Shown here: positions 7,900 to 15,855 of the stretch, piece by piece
How the letters are laid out: each line of letters starts with the position of its first letter
How positions within the stretch are numbered: position 1 is the stretch's first letter
Assembly: GCF_003258945.1 (NCBI RefSeq)
Contig: NZ_QLIX01000033.1
Location: 1-38,432, forward strand
Reading direction: 5' to 3'
DNA length: 38,432 nucleotides
From: Roseicella frigidaeris
GTDB taxonomy: Bacteria > Pseudomonadota > Alphaproteobacteria > Acetobacterales > Acetobacteraceae
Program-made: the position numbers and the translations under genes
The notes under the pieces: model-generated
The model's database searches: none
What the model was told of the DNA's origin: nothing
The model's input: the letters and a program-made list of their open reading frames with translations, nothing else

Positions 7900-8342
7900 G
7901 CACGCGCGAGACCGCCATCGCCGCGCTGCACAGCCGGCTCGTAACGTCGCTGGCGGCCAGGAGCCCGGCGCCGGTCGTGCTCCGCGGGGAGACCGTCCCG
8001 CAGCGCATCCCCGCTGGCGGGCTGGTGGTCGTCCGCGACGGCGAGACGGTGGAGGAGACGCCGATCCTCTCGCCGCTCGCCTGGCAGATCGAGCATCGCG
8101 CCGAGGTCGAAATTACCGTCGCCGGCACTACCCCCGCCCTGCGCAACACGCTGCTCGATGCGCTGCTGGTGGACATCGCCGCGGCCATCGCTGCCAACCG
8201 CACCCTCGGCGGCGCCGTCGAATGGGCGCAGCCCGGCAGCGCCTCCTTCGAGGATGTCGAGTTCGAGGGCGCCGCCGCGGTCCGCGCCGCCGCCATCGCC
8301 GTCACCCTGTGGTTCACCGTCGCCGGCTCTCCGCTGGCCTGA
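7896..8342 (+). CDS. Phage tail terminator protein (gpU-like)
   Basis: This 148-residue protein is placed exactly where the tail terminator lies in lambda-like phages, directly before the tail tube. The order of elements fits gpU: an N-terminal helix (TAIAALHSRLVTSLAARS), beta strands with EITVAGTTPALRNTLLDALLVDIAAAI, and a final strand AVTLWFTVAGSPLA. Terminators form a hexameric ring that stops tube growth at the length set by the tape measure. The start overlaps the previous stop by four bases (ATGA). Identification is by order and fold pattern, with little sequence identity to lambda gpU. Confidence 0.7.
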   Translation: MSTRETAIAALHSRLVTSLAARSPAPVVLRGETVPQRIPAGGLVVVRDGETVEETPILSPLAWQIEHRAEVEITVAGTTPALRNTLLDALLVDIAAAIAANRTLGGAVEWAQPGSASFEDVEFEGAAAVRAAAIAVTLWFTVAGSPLA

Positions 8343-8363
8343 TCCCGCTCCAGGAGAAAGCCC

Positions 8364-9317
8364 ATGCCCCGTGCCATCGGCGCGAATTGCCGCCTGCTCA
8401 TGCTGCCCGAAACCGTCTACGGCACCGCCCCCGGCAGCAACTGGCGGCGCATGCCGTTCCTGTCCTGCGACCTCGGTGCTGAGCAGCCGCTGCTGGATGC
8501 CGACGTCATCGGCGTGGGCAGCAACCGCGATCCGGCCGCGCCCTTCCTCGACACGGTGACCGTCGCCGGCCAGGCGGTGGTGCCGGTCGATCTGATCAAC
8601 ATCGGCCACTGGCTGCGGCTCCTGCTGGGCGCACCCACCACCACCGGCACCACCAACTTCATCCACACTTTCGGCTCTGGCGCGGCGTCGCTGCCGAGCA
8701 ATGCGATGGAGATCGGCTATCCCGATGTCCCGTCCTTCGACGTCTGCACCGGTGTGCGCGCCGACACGCTGGAACTGGACTTCACGCCGACCGGCGCGGC
8801 GACGGCGACCTTCGGGCTGCTGGGCCAGGGCTCGGTGCGGACCGGCGCGACCTCAGGCGGCACGCCGACCAGCGCGGCCTATACCGCCTTCAACAAGGCC
8901 CAAGGATCCATCACGCGGAGCGCAGCGGCGCTGGCGCAGGTTACCGGCGCGCGGCTCACCTATGCCAACGGCATGGAGGCGGTGCGGACCATTCGCGCCG
9001 ATCGCCGCGTGGAGGGCGTGGATCCCGGCATCGCGCGCTGCACCGGTCAGATCACCGTGCGCTTCGAGAACACCACGCTGCTCGCCCAGGCGCAGGCGGG
9101 CACCTCGGCGGAATTTGCGCTCGCCTTCACCATCGATGCCAACCGCAGCCTGACCATCACGCTGCACGAGGTCTATCTGGCGCTGGCCAAGACCCCGATC
9201 GAGGGGCCGGCCGGCGTAGAAGCCGGCTTCGATTTCCGCGCCGCCTTCAACGCAACCGCCACCCGAATGATGACCGCCGTGCTGCGCAATCAGCAGGCTG
9301 CAACGGAGTACGCATAA
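8364..9317 (+). CDS. Phage tail tube protein
   Basis: This 317-residue protein is a siphophage major tail (tube) protein. It opens with IGANCRLLMLPETVYGTAPG, the usual start of this family, in which the first strand is followed by 'ETVYGT'. The body is beta-rich with many Thr/Gly turns, and TLELDFTPTGAATATFGLLGQG is the tube-domain strand pair. The C-terminus has a second beta domain (RSLTITLHEVYLALAKTPIEG) that may project from the tube surface. CAGGAG lies upstream of the ATG. The stop codon TAA overlaps the ATG of the tail assembly chaperone by one base. Confidence 0.85.
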   Translation: MPRAIGANCRLLMLPETVYGTAPGSNWRRMPFLSCDLGAEQPLLDADVIGVGSNRDPAAPFLDTVTVAGQAVVPVDLINIGHWLRLLLGAPTTTGTTNFIHTFGSGAASLPSNAMEIGYPDVPSFDVCTGVRADTLELDFTPTGAATATFGLLGQGSVRTGATSGGTPTSAAYTAFNKAQGSITRSAAALAQVTGARLTYANGMEAVRTIRADRRVEGVDPGIARCTGQITVRFENTTLLAQAQAGTSAEFALAFTIDANRSLTITLHEVYLALAKTPIEGPAGVEAGFDFRAAFNATATRMMTAVLRNQQAATEYA

Positions 9318-9694
9318 TGCTCACCCTCGACCTCCCGGTCGAGCCGTACTGGCTCGACCTGCCGCGCGGCGTCCGCGTGGAAATCCGCCCCATCACCACG
9401 GCGGTCATGGCCGCGGCCCAAGCCGGCTCCGCCCGTCGTCTCGGCGCGCTGCGAGCCGCGGAGGCCGAGCTCGACCCCGACATGGCGCGAGGCCTGGCCT
9501 TCGCCTTCCTGGTCAAGGCGCTGGCCCGCCACGCCGTCACCGCCTGGGAGGGCGTCGGCGACGCCGCCGGCCAGCCGCTGCCACTCTCGCCCGAGGCGGT
9601 CGAGCGGCTGATGGACATGGACCAGATCGCGGCCGCCTTCTGGGACCGCGCCACAGGCCCGGTCGCTGCCGTGGCCCTGGAGGGAAACGGCTGA
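9317..9694 (+). CDS. Tail assembly chaperone, zero-frame product (gpG-like)
   Basis: This 125-residue protein sits between tail tube and tape measure, the fixed location of the lambda gpG/gpGT chaperones. These coat the unfolded tape measure and recruit tube subunits during assembly, and are not part of the virion. The sequence starts with a beta segment (LPVEPYWLDLPRGVRVEIRPI) and continues with helices, as in related chaperones of alphaproteobacterial phages. Three codons before its stop is GGGAAAC (9682-9688), positioned as G GGA AAC in the reading frame. A fraction of ribosomes should shift back one base there and make the longer product given separately. Confidence 0.8.
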   Translation: MLTLDLPVEPYWLDLPRGVRVEIRPITTAVMAAAQAGSARRLGALRAAEAELDPDMARGLAFAFLVKALARHAVTAWEGVGDAAGQPLPLSPEAVERLMDMDQIAAAFWDRATGPVAAVALEGNG

Positions 9695-10011
9695 GGGCCA
9701 GGGCCGAATGGCACTTCGGCCAGGGCCCTGACTACTGCCGCGGCTGCGCGGCCCTGGACCGCGACTGCGGCCTCTCGTGTCCCTACGCCGCCCACGCCCC
9801 CGCCAGCGTCGAGGGAGCCGCGTGCTGGGCCGCCAGCACCACCTGCGCGACGGCAACGATGGCGGGCCTCGACCTCGACATGCCGGCGGCGCTCGCCACC
9901 GCCCGCGAGATGGGCGTCTGCGGCTGGGCGGCAGCGGAACTCCTGTTGGCCATGCGCATGGGCCTCGCCGCCGGCAGCGCCGCGCGCCGCACTGATCCCC
10001 CCGGGTCCTGA
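9317..10011 (+). CDS. Tail assembly chaperone, -1 frameshift product (gpGT-like)
   Basis: A -1 shift at 9682-9688 moves translation past the 9692 stop into an open frame that ends at TGA 10009-10011. The result is a protein of about 231 residues: 124 shared residues plus a 107-residue extension. The extension begins RLRARAEWHFGQGPDYC and has a cysteine cluster, DYCRGCAALDRDCGLSC, that could bind a metal, then helical Ala-rich sequence (AELLLAMRMGLAAGSAA). In lambda the T domain of gpGT binds the tail tube protein while G binds the tape measure. The extension frame has no ribosome binding site or good start of its own, and otherwise 346 bases before the tape measure would be empty. Both support the frameshift. 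Confidence 0.75.
9682..9728 (+). promoter_or_regulatory. Programmed -1 ribosomal frameshift site
   Basis: The slippery heptamer GGGAAAC occupies 9682-9688 in the X XXY YYZ register of the chaperone frame. After a 6-base spacer (GGCTGA, which holds the zero-frame stop), a hairpin follows. GGGCC at 9695-9699 pairs with GGCCC at 9724-9728, then an AG/AG internal loop, then GGCCGAA at 9702-9708 pairs with TTCGGCC at 9715-9721 around a six-base loop. Lambda uses GGGAAAG at the same point between G and T. Heptamer, spacing, structure and the open -1 frame all agree. Confidence 0.85.
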
Positions 10012-10040
10012 CCACCACACTGACGCAGGAGGCGTGACGC

Positions 10041-12197
10041 ATGGCGGATAGCACGCGCCGCGTCTCCGTCCGGCTGTCGCTGGACGATGCCGCCCGGGTC
10101 AAGCAGGAGCTGCGCGAGGTCGGCGAGACCGGCCAGCGCAGCCTGGAGCGCATCCAGGGCGGTGCCGATCGCGCATCCCGCGCGCTAGACCTGCTCGACG
10201 TCGCCGTCCGCGGCGTGCAGATCGCCGGCCTCGCCGCCGGGTTGCGCGCCGTGGTGGTGGCCGGCGACGCACTCACCCAGTCCATGGGCCGGCTGAACAC
10301 CGCGCTGGGCTCGGTCGAACGCGCCGGCGAAATCTACGACCGGCTGTATCGCGACAGCCTCCAGACCGGTGTCGCCGTGCGCGAGAGCGTGGACGCCTTC
10401 GCCCGCTTCTCGATCGCCGCCCGTGAGATCGGCGCCACCTCTGACCAGGTCGCCACGCTCGTGGGTGGCTTGCAGCGCATCGCCATCGCGTCTGGCGCGT
10501 CGCAGCAGGAGATCGCTTCCAGCACCCAGCAGCTCGCCCAGGCGCTGGCGTCGGGCACGCTCCAGGGCGACGAGCTCCGCTCCATCCTGGAAGGCCTGCC
10601 CACGCTGGCGCAGGCGCTGGCGCGCGAGCTCGGCGTGTCGATCGGCGAACTGCGCAAGCTGGGAAGTGAGGGCAAGCTCACCGCTGACACGGTGTTCCCG
10701 GCGCTGCTGCGGGCCGTCGAGCGGCTGAATGGCGAGTTCGAACGCGCGCCCCTCTCCGTCGGCCGCGCCTTCGGGCAGCTCACTGCCGCGGCTGACCAGT
10801 TCCTCGCTCGCCTCGACCAGGCGATCGGCTTGTCCAACGCCCTGGCCCGTGCGCTGTCCGGTGCCGCCCGCGTGCTGGACGGGGTGCGCCGCGGCTCGGG
10901 CCTGCTGCTGCCCAGCGAGCAGGAGGCCGACCGCCGCGCCCAGGCCGAGGCCCTGCGTGCACAGATCGCCCGCCTCGAGGCGGAGAATGACGGGCGCGAC
11001 AGTCTGCGCTCGCAGCCCCGCCGTGGTTCGATCCAGGGCGGCTTGGTCGGCACCGCCCAGCAGCAGGCCGGCGTGGATCGCTCCGCTCGGCTGGAGGAGC
11101 TGCGCCGGCAGTACCAGGAACTCCAGGAGGAGATCACCCGCGGCGAGCAGGCCGCCGGCGAGCGCCAGCGCACCGAGCAGGAGGCCGCGGCCGGCCAGGC
11201 GGCCGAGGCCCGGCGCCGCCGCACCGCCGCGGATGCCGAGGAACTGCGCAAGGCACTCGACGATCGCTTCCGGATCAACAGCGAGTACGAGGACCGCGTC
11301 CGCCGCCTGCGCGAGGCCGAGGCCGCCGGCGGCATCACCGCTGCGGACCGCACCCGGCTGGAGACCCTGGCGCTGCGCGAACGCGACGAGGCGCTCCGCC
11401 GCATCGAGGGCACCACCCGCCGCGTGGCGTCCATCCCGCGCCCGGACCGCGAGGCCGAGCGCGAGATCAACGACATCATCCGCGAGCGCGAGCGGCTGAT
11501 CCAGGCCAACGAGAATGCCCAGGAACGCTACACCCGCCGCCTGGAGACCCTCGGCCGCCTGGTCGAGCGCTCTGAGCGCATCGGCCAGCCCATCCCCGAC
11601 GAGACCGTCTCCCGCGAAGCCAATGCAGCGCTGGAGGAGTTGGAGCGCAGCCAGCAGCGCGTCCAGCAGGCGACCGAGCGCACCAGCAACACGGCGCGCG
11701 AACTCGGCCTGACATTCTCCTCGGCCTTCGAGGACGCGATCATCAAGGGCGAGAGTTTTTCCAAGGTGCTGCAGGGCATCCTGCAGGACATCGCCCGCAT
11801 CGTGGTCCGGCGCACCATCACCGAGCCGCTCGGCACGGCGGTGACCTCCAGCCTGGCCGGCTTTGATTTCGGCTCGATCTTCTCGGGGCTGGGCACGGCG
11901 CTGGGCGGGCTGTTCCGCGCCGAGGGCGGGCCGGTGGCTGGTGGCCAGCCCTACATCGTCGGCGAGCGCGGGCCCGAATGGTTCGTGCCCAACCGCAGCG
12001 GCACGGTGCTGCCCAACGGCATGGCGCCCGGTGGGCCGGTGATCAACCAGAGCATCACCATCGATGCGCGCGGTGCCGATGCCGGTGTCGAGGCGCGGCT
12101 GCGGGTGCTCTCGGCGCAGATCGTGCGCCAGGCGAGTGCGGCGACGCTCGACGCGATCCGCCGCGGCGGCAGCGCCACCTCCATCGTGCGGGGCTAG
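10041..12197 (+). CDS. Phage tail tape measure protein
   Basis: This 718-residue protein sets tail length and is ejected with the DNA. Residues about 60-260 are the conserved tape-measure domain, with GLQRIAIASGASQQEIASS, LAQALASGTLQGDELRSILEGLP and LRKLGSEGKLTADTVFPALL. Residues about 290-560 are long charged helices and coiled coil rich in Arg, Glu and Ala. Residues about 560-640 contain the lambda gpH-like C-terminal segment (IARIVVRRTITEPLG, then GGPVAGGQPYIVGERGPEWF). At roughly 1.5 angstrom per residue the tail would be about 105-110 nm, if the whole length is used. GGAGG lies upstream of the ATG. No peptidase or lytic domain is inserted. Confidence 0.92.
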   Translation: MADSTRRVSVRLSLDDAARVKQELREVGETGQRSLERIQGGADRASRALDLLDVAVRGVQIAGLAAGLRAVVVAGDALTQSMGRLNTALGSVERAGEIYDRLYRDSLQTGVAVRESVDAFARFSIAAREIGATSDQVATLVGGLQRIAIASGASQQEIASSTQQLAQALASGTLQGDELRSILEGLPTLAQALARELGVSIGELRKLGSEGKLTADTVFPALLRAVERLNGEFERAPLSVGRAFGQLTAAADQFLARLDQAIGLSNALARALSGAARVLDGVRRGSGLLLPSEQEADRRAQAEALRAQIARLEAENDGRDSLRSQPRRGSIQGGLVGTAQQQAGVDRSARLEELRRQYQELQEEITRGEQAAGERQRTEQEAAAGQAAEARRRRTAADAEELRKALDDRFRINSEYEDRVRRLREAEAAGGITAADRTRLETLALRERDEALRRIEGTTRRVASIPRPDREAEREINDIIRERERLIQANENAQERYTRRLETLGRLVERSERIGQPIPDETVSREANAALEELERSQQRVQQATERTSNTARELGLTFSSAFEDAIIKGESFSKVLQGILQDIARIVVRRTITEPLGTAVTSSLAGFDFGSIFSGLGTALGGLFRAEGGPVAGGQPYIVGERGPEWFVPNRSGTVLPNGMAPGGPVINQSITIDARGADAGVEARLRVLSAQIVRQASAATLDAIRRGGSATSIVRG

Positions 12198-12201
12198 GGT
12201 C

Positions 12202-12888
12202 ATGACGGAATATGCCTGGCCCGCCACGCTGCGGCCGTCGCGGCTGAGCTTCTATCTGCAGCACAACACGCTGCGCTTCGTCTCGCCCGTCACCCGCGCC
12301 ACGCAGGTTCTGCGACGGGAGGGCGCGCGCTGGGTGGCGGAGGCCAGCTTCGAGCCGCTCGGCCGCGTCCAGGCCGGGGTGATGGACGGGCTGCTGGCGG
12401 CACTGGCGGGATCCGCCAACACGGTGCGCATCTGGGATTGGCGGCGCGAGTACCGCACCGGTGATCCGCGCAGCCAGGGCGACGTGCCGACTGGGCCGTA
12501 CTCCTTCTCGGACGCCACCATCTTCACGGACGGCACCGGGCTGGTGGTGGGGTCTGGCAATCCGTCGCTGGCGGCCGGCGCACCTCGTGGGGCGCTGTCC
12601 ATCGTCACGCAGGGCTGGTGGCCGAGCACGGTGGCGGTCGGTGCGGGCGACTACATCGGGCTTGGCGGCCGGCTCTACATCGCCACTGCCGCGGTCGCCG
12701 CCTCCGGCGCGGGCACCGCCAGCATCGCGATCGCGCCGCCGCTGCGCGCCGCGGTGGTGGTGGGCGAGCCACTGATCCTCTCCCTGCCAAGCGTGCCAAT
12801 GCGGCTGGTGTCGGACGACGAGGCGGCGAACCCGACGCGGCCCGGGCCCTTCGCCGCCGTCACCATCCGCATGGAGGAGGCTTTGTGA
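12202..12888 (+). CDS. Minor tail protein (distal tail/gpM-position)
   Basis: This 228-residue protein follows the tape measure, where lambda has gpM and other siphophages have the distal tail protein. Its N-terminus, PATLRPSRLSFYLQHNTLRF, is typical of a family common in alphaproteobacterial prophages. It continues with WVAEASFEPLGR, a DxxxAxL helix, and VRIWDWRREYRTGDPR. The C-terminal half is beta-rich. It probably forms the ring that joins tube and tip. The ATG comes four bases after the tape measure stop, and its stop overlaps the next start (TGATG). No catalytic motif is present. The exact lambda counterpart is uncertain. Confidence 0.6.
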   Translation: MTEYAWPATLRPSRLSFYLQHNTLRFVSPVTRATQVLRREGARWVAEASFEPLGRVQAGVMDGLLAALAGSANTVRIWDWRREYRTGDPRSQGDVPTGPYSFSDATIFTDGTGLVVGSGNPSLAAGAPRGALSIVTQGWWPSTVAVGAGDYIGLGGRLYIATAAVAASGAGTASIAIAPPLRAAVVVGEPLILSLPSVPMRLVSDDEAANPTRPGPFAAVTIRMEEAL

Positions 12889-13454
12889 TGTCCGGCACCC
12901 CACGCCTCAGCAACCAGGCCGCCTCCGCCGCCACCGCACCGATCGCAACACCGGTGGTCCTGGTCGAGCTCGATTTCGCCACCGGCCCCTTTCGCGTCTG
13001 GACCGGGCTCGGGCCGCTCGACTGGGCGGGGAAGGTCTTCGAGGGTGCCGGCAGCATCGGCGCCATCTCGGATGTGGAGGAGACGGTGGAGTTGCGCGCC
13101 GTGCGGCTCACCCTCGCGCTCTCGCCGGTGCCGCAGGAGGTGGTGGATATCGCGCTGGCCGAGCGCAGCTATCGCCTGCGGCCGGTCACGCTGTGGGGCG
13201 CGCTGCTCGATGCGCAGGGGGCCTTCGTGGCGGACCCGTTCCCGCTCTGGGCGGGGTTGATGGACACGATGGAGGTGACCGACGGGGCCGAGCCCTCCGT
13301 GGCGCTGGCTTGCGAGAGCCGGCTGGTCGACCTCGAGCGTGCCGAGGTGCGGCGCTACACCGACGCCGACCAGCAGGCCGAGTATCCCGGCGATCGATTC
13401 TTCGAGTTCGTGCCGGCGCTCCAGGAGGCGGAGATCCGACTGCCGAACCAGTGA
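12888..13454 (+). CDS. Minor tail protein (gpL-position)
   Basis: This 188-residue protein has the layout VVLVELDFATGPFRVWTGLG, then GAGSIGAISDVEETVELRAVRLTLAL, and later FPLWAGLMDTMEVTDG. This pattern of a short strand, a turn with 'RVWTG' and a final beta domain recurs in tail-tip or hub assembly proteins of Rhodobacterales and Acetobacteraceae prophages. Position before the NlpC-like gene corresponds to lambda gpL, which helps assemble the tip. It overlaps both neighbours: TGATG at the start and GTGA at the end. It has no conserved Cys cluster of the type that binds Fe-S in gpL, so the match is by position only. Confidence 0.55.
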   Translation: MSGTPRLSNQAASAATAPIATPVVLVELDFATGPFRVWTGLGPLDWAGKVFEGAGSIGAISDVEETVELRAVRLTLALSPVPQEVVDIALAERSYRLRPVTLWGALLDAQGAFVADPFPLWAGLMDTMEVTDGAEPSVALACESRLVDLERAEVRRYTDADQQAEYPGDRFFEFVPALQEAEIRLPNQ

Positions 13455-13807
13455 GCCGGCTGCCGGACTGGCCGGAACGGCTCGCGGCGCTGATCAACGC
13501 GGCTGAGCACCGGCCTTTTGACGCGGCACGCTGGAACTGCGGGCGCTTCGCCATGGCGGCGGTGGTGGCCTCCACAGGGCGGCGGCCGTCCTGGCAGCAC
13601 TGTCCCACGCTCGCGGCGATGGCCGACACCGCGGGCTATCCGCGCGTACCGGTGCCGTTCGCCCGCGCTGGCGACGTGGTGCTGGCCGCCGACCCGGACC
13701 GCCTCGGCGTCGTGCTGGATGCCGGCCGCGCCGCCTTCGTCGGACGCGCGGGATTGCTGCACGCGCCGATCACGTCCTGCGCCGTGGCGTGGCGCATCGG
13801 CTGGTGA
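13451..13807 (+). CDS. NlpC/P60-like (DUF6950-type) tail protein, probably divergent
   Basis: This 118-residue protein uses a GTG start at 13451 that overlaps the previous stop. RWNCGRFAMAAV, with Cys30 at the start of a helix, is the usual NlpC/P60-type nucleophile segment, and ARAGDVVLAADPDRLGVVLD corresponds to the 'GDvv...HvGi' strand pair of such proteins. The histidine normally found before 'VGI' is replaced by Leu here, so the classical Cys-His dyad may be incomplete. In lambda the equivalent gpK peptidase helps tail-tip assembly and cell wall passage. The last third ends with a second Cys-containing strand (TSCAVAWRIGW). It may be a structural remnant of the peptidase. Confidence 0.55.
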   Translation: MSRLPDWPERLAALINAAEHRPFDAARWNCGRFAMAAVVASTGRRPSWQHCPTLAAMADTAGYPRVPVPFARAGDVVLAADPDRLGVVLDAGRAAFVGRAGLLHAPITSCAVAWRIGW

Positions 13808-13821
13808 GGGACTGACAGACC

Positions 13822-15843
13822 ATGCCCGTCGCCATCCCCTTCATCGCTGCCGCCGCGGGCGCCGCCGCCTCCGCCGTCATTGGGGGCGGCGTCCTGGGCG
13901 CCGTGGCCGCCGCCGGCGCCGCCCTGGTGGTGTCCGCCGTCGGTGCCGCCGTCTTCCGCCCCAAGTCGCCCTCCGCCGCCCGCAGCGCCAACGTCACGCC
14001 AGGGACCGACACCGGACCAGGCTCCGGCTTCGATCCCCGCACGCCCGGCGCCGGCCGCACCCAGTCCTTCCGCCAGCCGATCACCGAGCACCAGATCGTC
14101 TTCGGCCGCTGCCGCACCTCCGGCCCCGTGGTGTTCCTGCATTCCGCCACCGATGACGAGGGTCGCGCCGACGGCTTCCTGCACGTCGTCGTGGTGCTGG
14201 CCGCGCATCGCGTCCGCGCCATCGGCGAGGTGTTCCTCAACGGCACCGCCTCGACCGACGCGAAGTTCGCCGGCCTGCTGCGCATCGACCGCGCGCTCGG
14301 CGATCCCGGTCAGGCCGCCAATGCCAATCTCGTGGCAGACACGGGAGGCCAGTGGACCGCGGCGCATCGCGGCCAGGGGCGCGCCTATCTCGCCGTGCGG
14401 CTCAAGCTGCGGCCCGAGGCCTTCCCCTCCGGTGCCCCCAGCCTATCCGCCATCGTCGAGGGGACGGACACCATCCTGGATCCGCGCACCGGTGCCACCG
14501 GCTGGTCCGACAATCCGGCGCTGTGCCTGGCCTGGTACCTGACCTCGCCCTTTGGGTGGCGCGCAGCCTGGGCGGATATCGACCTGCCGGCGCTCATGGC
14601 CGCGGCCAACATCTGCGACGAGATCATGGGCCGGCGCGATGCCACCGCCGAGCGCCGCTACACGGTGAACGGTGCGGTCACCCTCGGCGAGGGCAAGATC
14701 GCCATCACCCGCAAGCTGGTCGCCGCCATGGCGGGCGCGCTGGTCGTGTCGGGCGGCCGCTTCTACATCCACGCGGGGGCGCCGGCGCTGCCGGCCGCCA
14801 CGCTCACCTCGGATGATCTGCGTGGCGACGTCACCATCGTCGGCTCGCGCCCGCGGCGCGATCTCTTCAACGGGGTACGCGCCGTCTATGTCGAGCCCGC
14901 CGCGGCCTGGCAGCCGACCGATGCGCCGCCGCTGCTCGCCAGCAACTACGTCACCGAGGATGGCGGTGAGGCGATCTACCGCGACATGGAATTCCCGCTC
15001 ACCACCTCGGCCGCGACCGTGCAGCGCCTGATGAAAATCGAGCTGGAGCGCAACCGCCGCCAGCGCGAGGTGGCGATGCAGGCCAACCTCTCGGCACTGC
15101 GGCTGCGGCCATGGGACGGCGTGACGGTGGCGCTGGAGCGGCTGACGCCATTCCCGGCGCGGGTCACGGGCTGGGCACTGGCGCCAGATGGCGGGGTGAA
15201 CCTGCAATTGGCCGAGGAGGATCCCGCCGTCTGGGCATGGAACCCGGCAACGGATGAGCGCGCGACGGGGCAGAACCCGTCCGTGGTGCTGCCGAATCCA
15301 GGCGTGATCGCCGCGCCTGCCGCGATCCTGGTGGAGACGCCGATCGGGACGTCGTTCACAGCGATCGCGGTGTCCTGGTCCGCAGTGGGCTCGGCCTATC
15401 TCGCCGGCTACGAGATCGAGCTTCGGCCGGCCTCGGTGGCGGTCTGGCAGGGCTACGCCGGCGGGTTCGGCGCCACCGCCGTCGCCATTCCCACGACTGA
15501 GCCGACCGCCTTCCGAGCGCGGGCGCAGGCGCGCAGCGGGGCGGTGTCGGGCTGGCGCGAGGCGCTGGTCCCGGCCGACGCCTCGGGCCTGGCCGCGACC
15601 GGTATTGTTGGCGGCGTGCGCCTATCGGGCGGCTTTCCCGCGGACGGGGTGCGGCTGCAGGTGTTCGAGGCGAGCAGCGCCAGCCTCGCCGCCGCCACCA
15701 AGCTGGCCAGCGAGCCGACCGCACTGCCCTGGGACCGCATCGGCCTCACCACCGGCCAGGCCCGCTGGTACTGGCTCCGCAGCGTCTCGGCCGAAGGCAA
15801 CGTCTCCGCCTTCGCCGGTCCGGTCACCGCCACCGCCCTCTGA
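13822..15843 (+). CDS. Tail tip attachment protein (gpJ-like)
   Basis: This 673-residue protein is the central tail tip/host recognition protein. Residues 1-45 are Ala/Gly-rich and hydrophobic, as often seen where lambda gpI and gpJ elements are merged. Then come RQPITEHQIVFGRCRTSGPVV and a beta region with FLHVVVVLAAHRVRAIGEVFLN, both typical of the J-like family, and later WYLTSPFGWRAAWADIDLPAL. Residues about 490-670 form one or two fibronectin-like domains (TSFTAIAVSWSAVGSAYLAGYEIEL). Gene order fits exactly: after the NlpC-like gene and before the tail spike. It presumably plugs the tail and carries the fibres. Confidence 0.85.
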   Translation: MPVAIPFIAAAAGAAASAVIGGGVLGAVAAAGAALVVSAVGAAVFRPKSPSAARSANVTPGTDTGPGSGFDPRTPGAGRTQSFRQPITEHQIVFGRCRTSGPVVFLHSATDDEGRADGFLHVVVVLAAHRVRAIGEVFLNGTASTDAKFAGLLRIDRALGDPGQAANANLVADTGGQWTAAHRGQGRAYLAVRLKLRPEAFPSGAPSLSAIVEGTDTILDPRTGATGWSDNPALCLAWYLTSPFGWRAAWADIDLPALMAAANICDEIMGRRDATAERRYTVNGAVTLGEGKIAITRKLVAAMAGALVVSGGRFYIHAGAPALPAATLTSDDLRGDVTIVGSRPRRDLFNGVRAVYVEPAAAWQPTDAPPLLASNYVTEDGGEAIYRDMEFPLTTSAATVQRLMKIELERNRRQREVAMQANLSALRLRPWDGVTVALERLTPFPARVTGWALAPDGGVNLQLAEEDPAVWAWNPATDERATGQNPSVVLPNPGVIAAPAAILVETPIGTSFTAIAVSWSAVGSAYLAGYEIELRPASVAVWQGYAGGFGATAVAIPTTEPTAFRARAQARSGAVSGWREALVPADASGLAATGIVGGVRLSGGFPADGVRLQVFEASSASLAAATKLASEPTALPWDRIGLTTGQARWYWLRSVSAEGNVSAFAGPVTATAL

Positions 15844-15855
15844 TCGGAGAACGCC

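Noticed and set aside
10185-12227. 680-codon open frame antisense to the tape measure gene
   Set aside because: Same GC effect; composition is Ala/Leu/Gly/Arg with no family pattern, while the + strand encodes an unmistakable tape measure.
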